Assembly (NCBI GenBank): GCA_036435485.1 | Contig: CM071598.1 | Span: 101,988,501-102,052,500 of the forward strand | Source of the DNA: Saposhnikovia divaricata | Taxonomy: Eukaryota; Streptophyta; Magnoliopsida; Apiales; Apiaceae | Reading direction: 5' to 3' | Length of the DNA: 64,000 nt | Shown: positions 23,706 to 35,982 of the stretch, in pieces | Position numbering within the stretch: the stretch's first letter is position 1 | Layout: the number at the start of each line of letters is the position of its first letter | The notes under the pieces: model-generated | Told to the model about the DNA's origin: nothing | Database searches by the model: none | Seen by the model: only the letters and a program-made list of their open reading frames with translations | Made by a program: the position numbers and the translations under genes

Positions 23706-23914
23706 CATTAACGGGGAGTTAGTGGCCTTTGCACCGTGAAGAAGAGGAAAGACCCAAGACCTTGCATCTAAGATCCAAGACCGGCAAAAGCGAGGAATTC
23801 AAAGACTACACCAAGGGTTCTACATCAACTTTGAAGAAGTAGCGGGGAGTTGCTGTCTAAGATAAGTTGTGTAGATTTTTCACAACGACTTTGAGGGTGT
23901 AACGGGGAGTTACA
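23706..23914 (+). repeat. Three hairpins with constant C-GGGGA-G loop in the E1 leader
   Basis: At 23706-23724, 23838-23854 and 23898-23914 the same loop cggggag is closed by different but complementary stems: cattaac/gttagtg, agtagc/gttgct, tgtaac/gttaca. G-U pairs keep the first two stems closed. Each is near an aagac/ccaagac motif. The copies are conserved in the 3' LTR. Confidence 0.75.
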
Positions 23915-24310
23915 ACCCAAGACGAGTGTTGTGGGTTTTTATATTTATTGTGAGGTAGTGTCTCGGAGATACGTACCAAGACCAATATTTATAAGGTTGT
24001 AAAGGCTTCTCCGCCTACTAAAGGAGCGAGTTATTTTTAAGGGAAAATCTCGAGTCCGGAGAGGAGCTCGGGGACTGGAGTAGGGGTGAGCGAATCCATT
24101 AGGGGTTGCGCCATCGCGAACCAGGATAAAATCTCCTGTGTGGTACTTTCCTTCCTTGTCTTTTATTTCTGCACTTATAAACTGCATAACGACTCGGTAA
24201 AGTTTTAAAAAGGGAAAATTATTTTAAAACGCCATAATAATTTTTAAATTGGTAATTAAGCTATTCAACCCCCCTTCTAGCTTAATATAGCCCTCTTACG
24301 GGACCTAACA

Positions 24311-24763
24311 GATTTTGGACTAGAATTGGGAAGCCCTTAAAATAGCCCATCTTACAAAGATTTATTGCCTCTCTAGAGTCCGAACAAATTACCATTTTCA
24401 TTGAAGAGAAGGTCTCCCCTTAGACATATCTCCGCTATATGCAGAATTGCCGCCACTTTTGCCTTTGTACTTGAAGTAGCTTTGCAAGGACCTGAAAATA
24501 CATAGCAGAGAGATCCCTTATTATCTTTAATGTTACCACCTATCCCCCCACCAAAAAAACCTACTTGGTTTGGCCCCCAAGCTCCATCGACTGCACTAAC
24601 CAAATCGTATTGCAGAAACTTATAATTCCACTACGAATTACAGAGAGTATAGTGGTGAATGGCTATAGATCCCTGTGGATTTACTTTCCAAAGTGCATCA
24701 TTGCTAAAAGTTATAAGTCCAGAAGCTGCTCCCCATTTATTAACTCTAGTAAAGATCAAGAAT
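24311..24763. repeat. 453-bp copy of E1's 3' flanking DNA inside E1
   Basis: This segment, starting with the target duplication gattt, matches 39835-40287 with one substitution noticed. It carries part of the LINE RNase H frame (reverse strand 24603-24373, FFGGGIGGNIKDNKG). It stands where the primer-binding site, leader and first part of gag should be. The match ends at aagatcaagaat and gag sequence begins immediately. Confidence 0.95.
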
Positions 24764-27121
24764 CCCTTTGGAAATGGTTCTCACAAGTGCACTTGCAGAG
24801 AAAGAATATAAAAGAGTAAATAATTGCAAGTCCGCACAAGAAATGTGGAACAAATTGGTGGTTACCTACGAAGGAACCATTGATATAAAAGATTCTCGAA
24901 TGGATACTTTAATCCACGAATACGAGAACTTTAAACTCCAAGAGGGAGAAAATATCATCGATATGGAAACAAGATTTACTTGTATAATCGATGAATTATC
25001 TCAACTCGGAAAGAGTTATTCTCGAAATGAGAAGAACCGAAGAGTTCTTAAATCTTTACCTCCTAGTTGGAAGGTTAAAGTTACAACTATCAATGAAATG
25101 CATAATCTAAATGATTATGACATTGATAGTTTATTCGGAAATCTTCGTGCATACGAAGAAGACAATATTCCGGATAGAGTCATTCCTAAAGTGGAAGACA
25201 AAAAGAAAAATATGGCTTTAAAAGCTATATTAATTGATGAAAATGAAAACGACGAGGAGTTGAACGAAGAACTCCAAGATCTCGATGAAAGCGAAGTTGC
25301 TTTACTTACGAGACAACTTCGTCGTGTGCTACAAAGCAAAGCTCAAAGATACGGAAAAGGCTTCCTTAAATCGAACAATCAACAAAGAGTTTTTAACTCT
25401 AAAGGAAGACCTAATTACTCTCAAAATTATAGTCCTAACTATAAGAGTAATTTTCCAACAACGAGCTATAATAAAGGTAAAGGCACTCAAAATACAAATG
25501 CCTATAATAATGCCAACAACAATAATAATCCTACTTACACTCCTCCAAAATATAAAGAACAAACTCCGGAGGAAACACAAGAAGTGTGTTTCGAGTGTAA
25601 GCAACCGGGCCACTTCAAAAGAGAATGTCCAAAGCTTGCTAAAGGAAGAATTCTCGTGGCGGAAAACGGTTGGGATTTAAGTGAAGATGAAGAAGCTCCG
25701 GAAGCTAGTTTAGAAGTTGTCAACTTGTGCTTAATGGCTATCGGGGATGAAGCTACTTCAACGGGAGCCTCCACTTCTCATCAAGAGGTAAGTTCTAATC
25801 TCAACTACATCTCAAATAAATTGCAATTGGATGAATCTAATTTGAATCTAGTTGATATGAGTAAGTATGATTTAATTGAGGTTGTAGTAGGTATCAACAA
25901 TAAATATAAGGATGTTGATAAGAGATTCCATCTACTATGGTCCGAGAAAATGAAACTCGAAGAATTGTATCACAATCAAAGTAAAGAGTTCACTCGGATG
26001 ATGGATATACAACTCAAAATGAGAATGAAATGACATTTTTAAATGATCAAAATCATCTCTTGAAAGTTGAAATAAACAACTTCAAAAACAGAACTCTCAA
26101 CCTTGAAGTAGAAAATATAGCTTTAGTACTTCAAGTAGAAGAGTTGGAAAATGAAAAGTTGCAACTCAACGATGACATGAACAAACTTCATGTTGATCTA
26201 TTGAACCTAAAGATTCTAAACGAATCTATAGTTCAAAATAGTGCAACATCTAAATCTCATGAAAACAATCTTGAAAAAGAGAATGAGCTATCAAAAATCT
26301 TTGAGTTAAAAGAAAAAGAATTACAACAAGAAACTCAAAGATTAAAAGAAGAAAATTTCAAGCTCATATCTCAAGTTATGGATCAAGAAAGATTCTTTAA
26401 CAACAAGATTAATGCCTTACAAGATGAAAAAGAAAATCTTGAAACGGTCGTTCAAAGATTCACTAAAGGCAATGAGATGTTAGATAAAATGGTACACTCA
26501 AAGGTCTCCTATAACCGTGAAGGTATAGGATATGATAGAAACGCTCCTCCTAGAGAAGTTGTTCAACCAAGAGTGCAACCTATAATAGCTCCTCCTATAC
26601 CACAAACTTTAAAATGTACTTATTGCAACAAAGATGGACATTCGGTTCTCTATTGAAAATTCAAGAGTGGTGAATTTGAGGGGAAGCATGTATGGATTCG
26701 TAAAGGATCAAGACCATGCAAGAAGGTTGAAAAACAAGTACCATTTAACAAAGTTGCCTATAATGGTCAAAAGCAACAAAGGTTTCAACAACCTATTATG
26801 TCTCAAAATAGAAACACAATGCACTATAACAATGCTAGTAGGTATGCATCTAGAAATCAACATGCTCCCATTCGTGATTTCTATCCTCAAAATACTCCAT
26901 ACTTTGCAAATGTTAGAAATAATATGCATCATGTTAATTCTAGATTTTATGATAATGCTAGATATCCACAACATCATGTTAGACATCATGCACCTAGAAA
27001 TATCTACATGCCTAACAATGATTATTCTATACCTAGATTTTATCATGCAAAATCGAATATTATTTATAATGGACTAACCCCAGGACCCTCAAGACAAAAG
27101 GGTACCTATAAATATAATTGA
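24764..27121 (+). pseudogene. E1 gag, truncated and broken
   Basis: The capsid part begins inside gag (TSALAEKEYKRVNNCKSAQE, UBN2/Copia-type gag) without its first ~100 residues. A CCHC zinc knuckle CFECKQPGHFKREC is encoded at 25587-25628. Lesions: a frame change near 26030, and an in-frame TGA at 26654-26656 that takes the place of the last Cys of a second knuckle (CTYCNKDGHSVLY). The frame then continues through Asn/His-rich sequence to TGA at 27119-27121. Long coiled-coil-type sequence lies at 26040-26480. Confidence 0.85.
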
Positions 27122-27133
27122 TCTATTTTGTAG

Positions 27134-30100
27134 GTGTGTCTTGCCGCTAAACAAGACATGTGGTACCTTGATAGTGGTTGTTCGAGACACATGACCGGTA
27201 ATGAATCACTATTGAACAACATTAAAAAGGTCACTACGGGGAGTGTCACATTTGGAGATAGTAGTAAAGGGATCATTGTCGGCATCGGAGACATCGGGAA
27301 TAGTCGCTTCAAGATTTCAAATGTACAACTAGTCACGGGACTAAAGTATAATCTTCTCTCGATAAGTCAACTTTGCGACAATGATTACAAGGTAATTTTC
27401 TACACTACTCATTGTTGTATTTTGGATAAAGATTGGAAACTGATTCTCACTTGCCCTCGAAACAAAAATGTCTACACATGTGACATGAGCAAGAATGAGA
27501 ATGTATGCCTAATCACAACAAACGATGACCCTTGGTTATGGCATCGAAGATTAGGACATGCAAACATGAAGTTGATTAAAAATATATCAACTAAAGATCA
27601 TGTTCGAGGTATACCAAAATTGAATTATCAAAAAGATCATACTTGTGAAGCTTGCGAAATTGGAAAAAAAATTCGAGCCTCTCACAAAGCTAAATTCATG
27701 GTATCAACCTCTAGACCTCTCGAGCTTTTACACATGGATCTTATTGGTCCGGTTCCAATACAAAGTCTCGGAGGTTGTTCATACACGTTAGTAATCATTG
27801 ATGATTATTCACGATCCACGTGGACAGAATTTCTCAAATCAAAAAGTGATGCTTTTGAATATTTCTCTTCTCTATGTAAAAAGATTCAAATCAACAAAAT
27901 AGTACCATCGTCTATATACGGACGGATCATGGTAAAGAATTTGAGAATTCTAGTTTTACGAACTTTTGTGATGAAAATGGAATCACACATAATTTTTCCG
28001 CACCATACACTCCACAATCAAATGGAGTTGTGGAAAGGAAAAATAGAACATTACAAGAAATGGCAAGCACTATGCTTAATGAATATCGTCGACCTAAATA
28101 TTTTTGGGCCGAAGCAATGTCAACTTCTTGTCATATTCTTAATCGGGTTTTGTTACGACCAATATCTCAAAAGACTCCTTATGAGCTTTATTTTGGCAAA
28201 ACACCGAAGCTTAGTTACTTTCGAGTATTTGGTTGCAAATGCTTCATATTAAACTCGAAAGACTATCTTACCAAATTTGATCCTAAATCAAATGAAGGTA
28301 TATTTCTTGGATACTCTACAAATAGCAAAGCCTATCGAGTATTCAATCTTAAAACACTTGTGGTGGAAGAATCTATGAATGTTGCATTTGATGAAAGAAA
28401 GCCATCATCTAAGTACAAAGATCTTGTTGAAAACGAAAAAGTTGAACAAGACGATGTTGAAAATATTATTCGACAATTCGAAAATATGGATCTTGGAACT
28501 CCCATCCCAAGAAATCCATTAGAATTAGCCGAAACGGAAGTAGAACTTCCAAAAGAAATTCCTATTATTAGAAGTCATCCACTAGATAATGTTCTTGGAG
28601 ACTTGAATAAAGGAGTTCAAACGCGGTCACAAGTACAAAACGTTGTGAATCATCTTAGTTTTCTATCACAAATAGAACCTAAGACCGCTAAAGAAGCTTT
28701 GCTAGACGAGGATTGGATCTCGGCAATGCAAGATGAATTACTACAATTCACTCGTAGCAAAGTGTGGGAACTTGTTCCAAAACCCAAAGATACTTCCATA
28801 ATTGGAACCAAATGGGTATTTAGAAACAAGTTAGATGAAAACGGAACAGTTGTTAGAAATAAAGCGAGATTAGTCGCTCAAGGCTATACCCAAATGGAAG
28901 GGATAGACTTTGATGAAACTTATGCACCCGTAGCACGAATCGAATCAATTCGAATGCTATTAGCATACGCATGTCATAAAGATTTCAAGGTATACCAAAT
29001 GGATGTCAAATCGGCCTTCTTAAATGGGATATTAGAAGAAGAAGTTTATGTCAAACAACCTCCCGGTTTTGAAGATGGCACACATCCGGAATATGTATAC
29101 AAATTATACAAAGCTCTATACGGCTTAAAACAAGCTCCAAGAGCTTGGTATGAAAGGTTGAGCAAGTTCCTATTAGAAAATAACTTTAAAATGGGAACGG
29201 CCGATAAAACCTTATTTACAAGACAAGAAAAAGATGATATCTTGCTTGTACAAATATACGTAGATGACATCATCTTTGGTTCAACCAATGATGCACTATG
29301 TAAAGAATTCTCTCATAATATGAGCAAAGAATTCGAAATGAGTATGATGGGTGAATTAAATTTCTTCTTAGGATTGCAAATAAGGCAATCGGATGAAGGC
29401 ATACATATTTCACAATCGAAATATTGTAAAGAAATGCTCAAGAAATTTGAAATGGAAAATTCAAAACCCATATCTACTCCTATGTCTACTTCTGATAAAT
29501 TAACAGAAGATTCCAACGGAATACCCGTTGACACTAAGAAATATCGAGGTATGATTGGTAGCTTGCTATATATTACCGCAAGTCGTCCCGATATTCAATA
29601 TAGTGTTGGTAAGTGTGCTAGATTCCAAGTAGCACCAAAAGAATCTCATTTATCCGCGGTAAAACGGATATTGAGATATTTAAAAGGAACCACTGACGTA
29701 GGTCTATGGTATCCAAAAGGAGTACCATTTGACTTAGTATGCTTTTCTGATTCGGACTATGTCGGGCATTTAGTCGACAGAAAAAGTACAAGTGGTACAT
29801 GTCAGTTTCTGGGTGGATGCCTAGTATCTTGGTTTTCCAAGAAACAAAATTCGGTATCTGTTTCCACTACGGAAGCCGAGTATATAGCGGCCGCAAAATG
29901 TTGTGCTCAAATATTATGGATGAAGCAAACATTAGCCGACTATAATACTAAATTTGATGTAATCTCAATCTTATGCGATAACACGAGTGCTATTGATCTT
30001 AGCAAAAATCCTGTGTTACATTCAAGATCTAAGCATATAGATGTGAGACATCATTTCTTACGTGATCATGTCAATAAAGGCGATATAAAGATGACTCATA

Positions 30101-30204
30101 TCGAAACTGAGTACAATCTCGCAGACATATTCACGAAACCATTGAATTCCGAAAGATTCACTAAACTCCGTTTGGACTTAGGAATGTTGGAAATTCCAAA
30201 ATAA
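27134..30204 (+). pseudogene. E1 pol (protease, integrase, RT, RNase H) with frameshift
   Basis: Protease DSGCSRHMTG near the start. Integrase zinc motif HRRLGHANM...CEACEIGKK, then the core with HMDLIGPV. A frame change near 27910 in the integrase core moves reading from the 27134 frame to that of 28030-30204, where NGVVERKNRTL restarts. RT includes DVKSAFLNG and YVDDIIFG. RNase H has FSDSDY, TTEAEY and LCDNTSAI. The end ADIFTKPLNSERF is usual for Copia pol. One frameshift disables it. RT and RNase H remain open. Confidence 0.88.
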
Positions 30205-33200
30205 TGGTTTATATTGATATATAAATATTATAAATATTTATATATTTTTTTTGAGAAAATTTATCATTATTTATAGTCATCTCACGAAAAAGATATCTTT
30301 CCGGATGATTAAACCTCTAAAACTCAGATTCATCGATAATGATAACATATGAAACTTTATCGATCGGGTTTTAACGAGAACTTAATTTTCCCACGGTTAA
30401 AGATAAAACTATTCGAGTAAATATTTATCGAAATTAATTTCGAAAATACTTTTGAGATACTAAAATGATATTTATCTCAAATACAAAGAATCAAAATATT
30501 AGTACAATTGCTAGTATTTAAGTATTAATATTTAACATATTATTATTACTATAAAATAATTGTTATTTATTTATAAACTTATTTTCGAAAATATATATAT
30601 TATTTTCAGAATTATTATTTTTTTTACCAGTCCATAATAAATTGGACCAGCCCAACTCAGCTTGACCCAGTCCAATACATTAAAACCTAGCATCTAAGCC
30701 ATCCATTATAAGGATGATTTAATCCTGGCCGTTATTTTACAAAATATATATACAAAATAAACACACGATATTCATTTCAGTGTGTACTGTTCAGCCGCGT
30801 GAGTTGTGTTTTCTCTCTAACCCTAGTCTCTCTCTCTCTCTCGCCGCTGTCTCAAAAATTCCGATCTAAACCCAAATTTCTTGATCGATTTCAAGCCTCT
30901 AAACACTGAATCGAGTCTAATTCTTCCTAATCGTATCGATTAACTTCAATAATCGAACAAACAAAGCTGAGTTTGGTAAAATCAAGATGGTTTGTGATAT
31001 ACAAGTCGTTATCGTCCTCATCGATCTCGATTTACAGATCAAAACCAACATTTATATGTATATACACAATCTATACACACACACACACACTCACAGTCTT
31101 TTAAAGTCTCTTACGAGTTATTCAAAACCCTAATTCGTGTTGCGAGGATTTGTGCAGAATTGATGAAGAAACACCTGATTAAAGTGTTTATCGGGTTAAT
31201 AAGCTTCAAATCAAGCCTCTAAATGGGTTGAATTGGTCAAATTGGCGCTTGACTCGGTGAGTCAGCTCGCGGGTCAACTCGGAACTCATGCGAGTTCAGA
31301 GATTTTGGATCGGTAAGTACTCGAGAAGACTACGAGGCCTCGAGCTAAGGTATAAATGTCAATTAAAACGAGTAACTCTCATGTGCTCTGTGAAAACCTA
31401 TGTGTTCTTGTATGATATTACATTGATCTATGAAATATCATAAGCTTACTTGAAAATCCTCTATGCTATCTTGAGTTATCAAGTTGACTTTATCAAAGTT
31501 ATGAGTATATGATAATTCTTATGGCTCGAATATCATATATCTATATGAAATGGTGACTATGCAAAAAGTGGATATGATATACTTAGTAACTTGGAAATAT
31601 TTCTTGATTAATTCTGTTAAAAGAATTAAATGAGTATATGATGATATATGTGGCTTAAGTCAGTGTTAAAACTATGAAAGACCAAAAACTTTATTGATGC
31701 TTTGTTGACTTAGTCGATGATAACTATTCTTATTATTTTGATAATTCGAACTGTGAGTCTATAATATATCAGTTGATGAATAGTGAACTAATTACTTTTG
31801 TATGTTCTGAATCTGTGTATAATAGACAACATCTAGTTATTGCACAATTCGAATAAAGATTGATTTATGACTCTTATTTACTGATGTAAAAAGTAATAAG
31901 TTTGCTTGTTAATTGATTAAAATTTGAGACTTAAGTTTAAAGCAGATTGAATAATACAGTGAGAGCTACAATTCTTGTTACTCTGAACTTTGGGAATCTA
32001 TAAGTTGACCTGGTCAATAATTTGATATGCCTGTTGTATATTACAAAGAAGTAGAATAAAATGCACTTCTGTGTTAAGTAAATTAATTCCAATCTATGTA
32101 CTTCATGTAGAATAATATAGATGATGATGATGACTGTATGCTTGTTCTCTATGTAACTATATAGCTGATGTTTAGTGAACTGGTTATACTCAGTTAGGAA
32201 GTTTTAAGTAGTGTGTAACTAGATACATTCATGCATACACTCACACACTAGCCCTCACTCAAAGCCTTGGCTAGGACTCCCTTAGAGAGGCCTAGTATCT
32301 GGACACTGGGGTGAAACGGCCACTTAGAACAAATAGGAATCATATTTTGCATTCTTACAAATTGTTTAATATATTAATGTGTACTGTGAATCCATGGATG
32401 TAATCTACATGCTTGAGCAATATGAAGATTTTGGTTTGAATGTGTTAGTCTATGTTATCTACCTCTTAAATGCAAAGAAGAAGAAATGTCTGGCATGCAT
32501 ATCACTCTCAATCAATCTTTTGTAATAAAAAGAACCTTGAGTCTTTAATTTATTCTTATAGTACTAAAAGTGGTAGCTTGGCATTAATTGAAGATGACCT
32601 CAGTAAGACTTTAAAGGATACCAAGTTTGTCTTTAGGAGATAGCCTTTTTGGTAGAGTCAGCCACTTGTCTCTCTTTTGTGTAATCATTGAAAAGTCAAA
32701 CCTGTCTTGCCTCTTTTATTCACTACATGTAAGATTCTGTGAGTGTCTCTTACTTGCTTTAATTCTCATACATGACAGTCTCTTCCAAACACTTCTATCC
32801 TCTTAGCTGTCAAGCATCTAAATACTATCTGATGTACAAACTTGAGTCATGATATGTATGCATATATATAGAGGTACACTTTGCATGAGTCTGTCATCTA
32901 TGCATACTTACATCCGGATTTGATCTTAAAACTTCATGCACTGAGCCACACAATATATGTCACTTGTCCTATGGTTTCTCTGTCAAGATCTTACAAACTT
33001 ATTTTCTTATATCTGTCTATGCATGCTTTGTAATTCATTAAATGGAAACACTATAGAATTTTCAAATTGCATCAGGTCTAGTAGGATTACATGAAAAATT
33101 GCGCATGCTTAAACTTATCCTTATCTGTGCTACTTGCTTATATATGTATCCATGCATTCATAAGCACATACTCACTGCACTTGCACCATCATCTTATGGA

Positions 33201-33256
33201 ATTTACACCCTAACCCAAAAGCCAAAAATCTCACCCTCCTTCCTTTGTTTCCAACC
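30205..33256 (+). other. E1 spacer before the third ORF, promoter-like
   Basis: Non-coding. At 30780-30860 it changes to C/T-rich sequence resembling a plant 5' UTR (ctctaaccctagtctctctc), followed by an AC run (31077-31090). A good splice donor (cg|gtaagt at 31313) follows, with long AT-rich sequence up to the third ORF. This could be the promoter, leader and intron of the downstream ORF; inference only. Confidence 0.45.
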
Positions 33257-34639
33257 ATGAGTAGGAGAAATTTTAACCATTCTCTCTATGCTCCCTTCAC
33301 TTCTTATTGCCATCCAGACAGTTCTAAAGAACACTACCACAAGAAAATCAAACAAGAACCTTCACACCTAAATGAGTTTGCATATTTTTCTCATGGAAAC
33401 AAACTGCCTGTTGTTAGAAACCCTAACCCTAACATGGTTTTTCAAGCAATGCCCAACTCTGAAAAATCAGTTAACTCTCACAAAGCTAGAACAAATCTCA
33501 AACCCCCAGGCCCTACCCTTGTGAGACTTTCCAATACTGGAAAACTCGATAGGATGCTTAGCAATAATCAGCCAGGGATGATGGTCTTTGTTCAACCTAA
33601 TGGTGATGTCCACAGCATGTTTACTAGTGTCAAGTGGGAAAACTATGTGTTTTATAGGGGTCAAAACTACTACACACATCTTATTGCTGAATATTATGCT
33701 AACTTGGAGGTGCATCAAAGAGTTGATGGGGTGTTCTACTTGAGTTCTTTTGTGAATGGTAAAAACATACATGTTGATCATAATGTGCTTAGCAAGTCCC
33801 TTAGGTTAGGAAATAAACCTTCTGACCTTCCTTGTGTCAACATATTTGAAACATTTGTCTTTAACCAAAGTGAGTTTGAACTATTTCTTGGTCTGTTTTG
33901 TGAAGAAGATGTACCTGATGGTCTTTGTGTTAGAGAATTTGCTGTCCATTTTAGACACTTTCTTCCTAGGTTTCAACAGCTAGCCATAATCCTTAGGGAA
34001 AATGTCTTGCCAAAACCCAAACATGATAACTTCTTTGATTTTGTTGATCTAAAAGTCATGTTTAAGATAGTGTCCAATACCATAGACTTCAATATCAGTT
34101 ATATGCTTGTACTAAACATGATAAATGCTTTCAACACTGATTTCATGCCATATGGTTTGCTCTTAACTTCTATTTTTGAAACCCATTATGTGCATTTGTC
34201 TAGGATGCATCTTAATAAGATGGAGTTTTGTGCTATTGATGGTCTCACTCAACCCAAACTCTCTCTTAAAAACTGTCAAACCAGTCACCCTAATAAAGTT
34301 GTCATTCCCTCTCTTGCTCCTAAAACTGATGTCTATGCTATTCTTAGGGAAGAAATTAATAAGCTTAGTCTAGAAGTTGATGTTCTTAAAGAGTCAAACA
34401 ATGAGCTTCTAACTAGAATTGAAAATCTAGAGGGTAAAGTCAATAAGGGTAAAGAGAAATTGATTGAGAATGTTGTTGTTGTTGAATCTGCTAAAACGAC
34501 TGAGACTAAGTTGGTTGATGAACTTTGTGCTATTGCTAATGATGATGAAATGGAGAAGGTCTATGCTTCCTTGCCTATTCTTGGTGAAGATCTTGGTTTT
34601 GTTACTGCTGAACCTGTTGAGGTTAAATCTGTTACTTGA
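33257..34639 (+). CDS. E1 third ORF (envelope-position protein, 460 aa)
   Basis: Opens at ATG 33257 (MSRRNFNHSLY) in a C-rich leader and is uninterrupted, although gag and pol of the same element are broken. Residues about 110-320 (NYVFYRGQNYYTHLIAEYY, VDGVFYLSSFVNGK) resemble the 'putative plant transposon protein' domain common in third ORFs of plant retroelements. The C-terminus is coiled-coil (EEINKLSLEVDVLKESNNEL) then Val/Glu/Lys-rich. I see no signal peptide or membrane segment, so 'envelope' refers only to position. Function unknown. Confidence 0.7.
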   Translation: MSRRNFNHSLYAPFTSYCHPDSSKEHYHKKIKQEPSHLNEFAYFSHGNKLPVVRNPNPNMVFQAMPNSEKSVNSHKARTNLKPPGPTLVRLSNTGKLDRMLSNNQPGMMVFVQPNGDVHSMFTSVKWENYVFYRGQNYYTHLIAEYYANLEVHQRVDGVFYLSSFVNGKNIHVDHNVLSKSLRLGNKPSDLPCVNIFETFVFNQSEFELFLGLFCEEDVPDGLCVREFAVHFRHFLPRFQQLAIILRENVLPKPKHDNFFDFVDLKVMFKIVSNTIDFNISYMLVLNMINAFNTDFMPYGLLLTSIFETHYVHLSRMHLNKMEFCAIDGLTQPKLSLKNCQTSHPNKVVIPSLAPKTDVYAILREEINKLSLEVDVLKESNNELLTRIENLEGKVNKGKEKLIENVVVVESAKTTETKLVDELCAIANDDEMEKVYASLPILGEDLGFVTAEPVEVKSVT

Positions 34640-35980
34640 CTGCTTGTTTCTGTGACTCTACATGTTGCTACTTGTTTGCAACATATCTTTTGACTCTGTC
34701 TGACTGAATATGCCTTGTTGTTGCTATAATGTTGATGTTGCTTCACTTAAAGAATGTATCTTTAAGTTAGAATAAGACTTCTGCAGTTAGTCTCTTATGA
34801 ATCAGTGAACCACACTGATTAATTAGGAACTTTTTGAATGTATATACAACTGCATTGACTACAATTTGCTCTCTGCAACTATCTAGGGTGTTTCTAAGCT
34901 GTTTCATTTCTGACATGACCTAGTACTATGAACTGTTGTGTCTATCGATGAAAAGTACTATGCATAATATTTCTTTTACATTCTCAGATGCTTAGAATAC
35001 AATCCATAATCATTTTATCCAAGTGAGTTATCTAAATTATGATATTGCATTATTGATGTTTAAGTAAAAGCTTGAGATATAGTGATTTTGTTTTTTCCAG
35101 TCTAGCAGTACTAAAATATATGATATATAAGTGACATATATAAACGAAGAGATTACAGTTGTGTAAAATGAGCTTCATCGATTGATATTCAGTGTGACTA
35201 TTCAGAACACTCTTGTAACTTCTCTTGAGAATTGCCTGCTTATGATCTCTCAGCCTTAGATGATCTATAAAACTCGAGTTAGCCATTTAAACTGTTAAAA
35301 GAATATTGAATAAATACTATGCATGATCGACTGACTCTCTTATTATAAGCTCTAGCATGGTTATAGTATTCATTTGCAGATTTTGATCGAAAGAACTGAC
35401 CACTATAAGCTCACAGCAGTCTTATATGGAAATACACTTCAGCAAAGCATACTATACCTGTATCTAGTATGATTGTTAAGAAAGTTGATACACTTGTAAT
35501 TCCTGAACGATTTCTGATATTAATTGTATCGATTATTTACTGAACATTGATCAAGATACTGTACTAAACGTTCATCAAAAACGTTATAGACTGAGTAGTA
35601 CTTGACAAATATTTAATGGTTTATGATTATTTGTCTCTTTATTTAAAATATTTATGTATGAATCAAGATTGCCAAATTACGAGCAACTTAGATCAACATA
35701 AAACAATTCGAAAAGAAGTATGACAAGAATTCAGGTTCATTTACAGAATGAAAGAAAATTTCGTTAAATAAATAAATTTTTCAAAGAGCTTGCATAAGCC
35801 TTTTTAGATAAAACGAAAGTTTTAGAGTTACAAAAACAGAAACTTCTGACAAAACGCAAAGGGACAACAGAAAAATTTAAAGGGAAGACTGAAATAAATT
35901 GGTAAACAAACCAATTATTAAGCTCTATCCAAAAAGGGAGAAGAAAATGAAAATAATTTCGATTCAAAACGCATTATATT
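34640..35980 (+). other. E1 region between third ORF and PPT array
   Basis: AT-rich and non-coding. T-rich, 3'UTR-like sequence follows the ORF. No ORF or repeat stands out. Confidence 0.5.
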
Positions 35981-35982
35981 TC

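Larger units (their letters stand above)
20952..24310 (+). repeat. E1 5' LTR
   Basis: Starts TGAAAGGATATC and ends GGGACCTAACA. A TATA box (cctataaataaa, 22141-22152) predicts transcription start near 22175, leaving a leader of about 2.1 kb to the LTR end. The leader holds CT-rich sequence at 22270 and the hairpin families described separately. It differs from the 3' LTR by roughly 1-2 changes per 100 bases in the stretches I compared, plus small indels. Confidence 0.93.

Noticed and set aside
20952..24310. 5' LTR of E1 considered as an independent solo LTR with its own TSD
   Set aside because: The gattt after it is part of the copied flank. The true second TSD is at 39835, and gag/pol follow on the same strand.
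24373..24603. RNase H-like frame taken as a separate gene next to E1 gag
   Set aside because: It is the copied piece of the LINE flank (matches 39897-40127).
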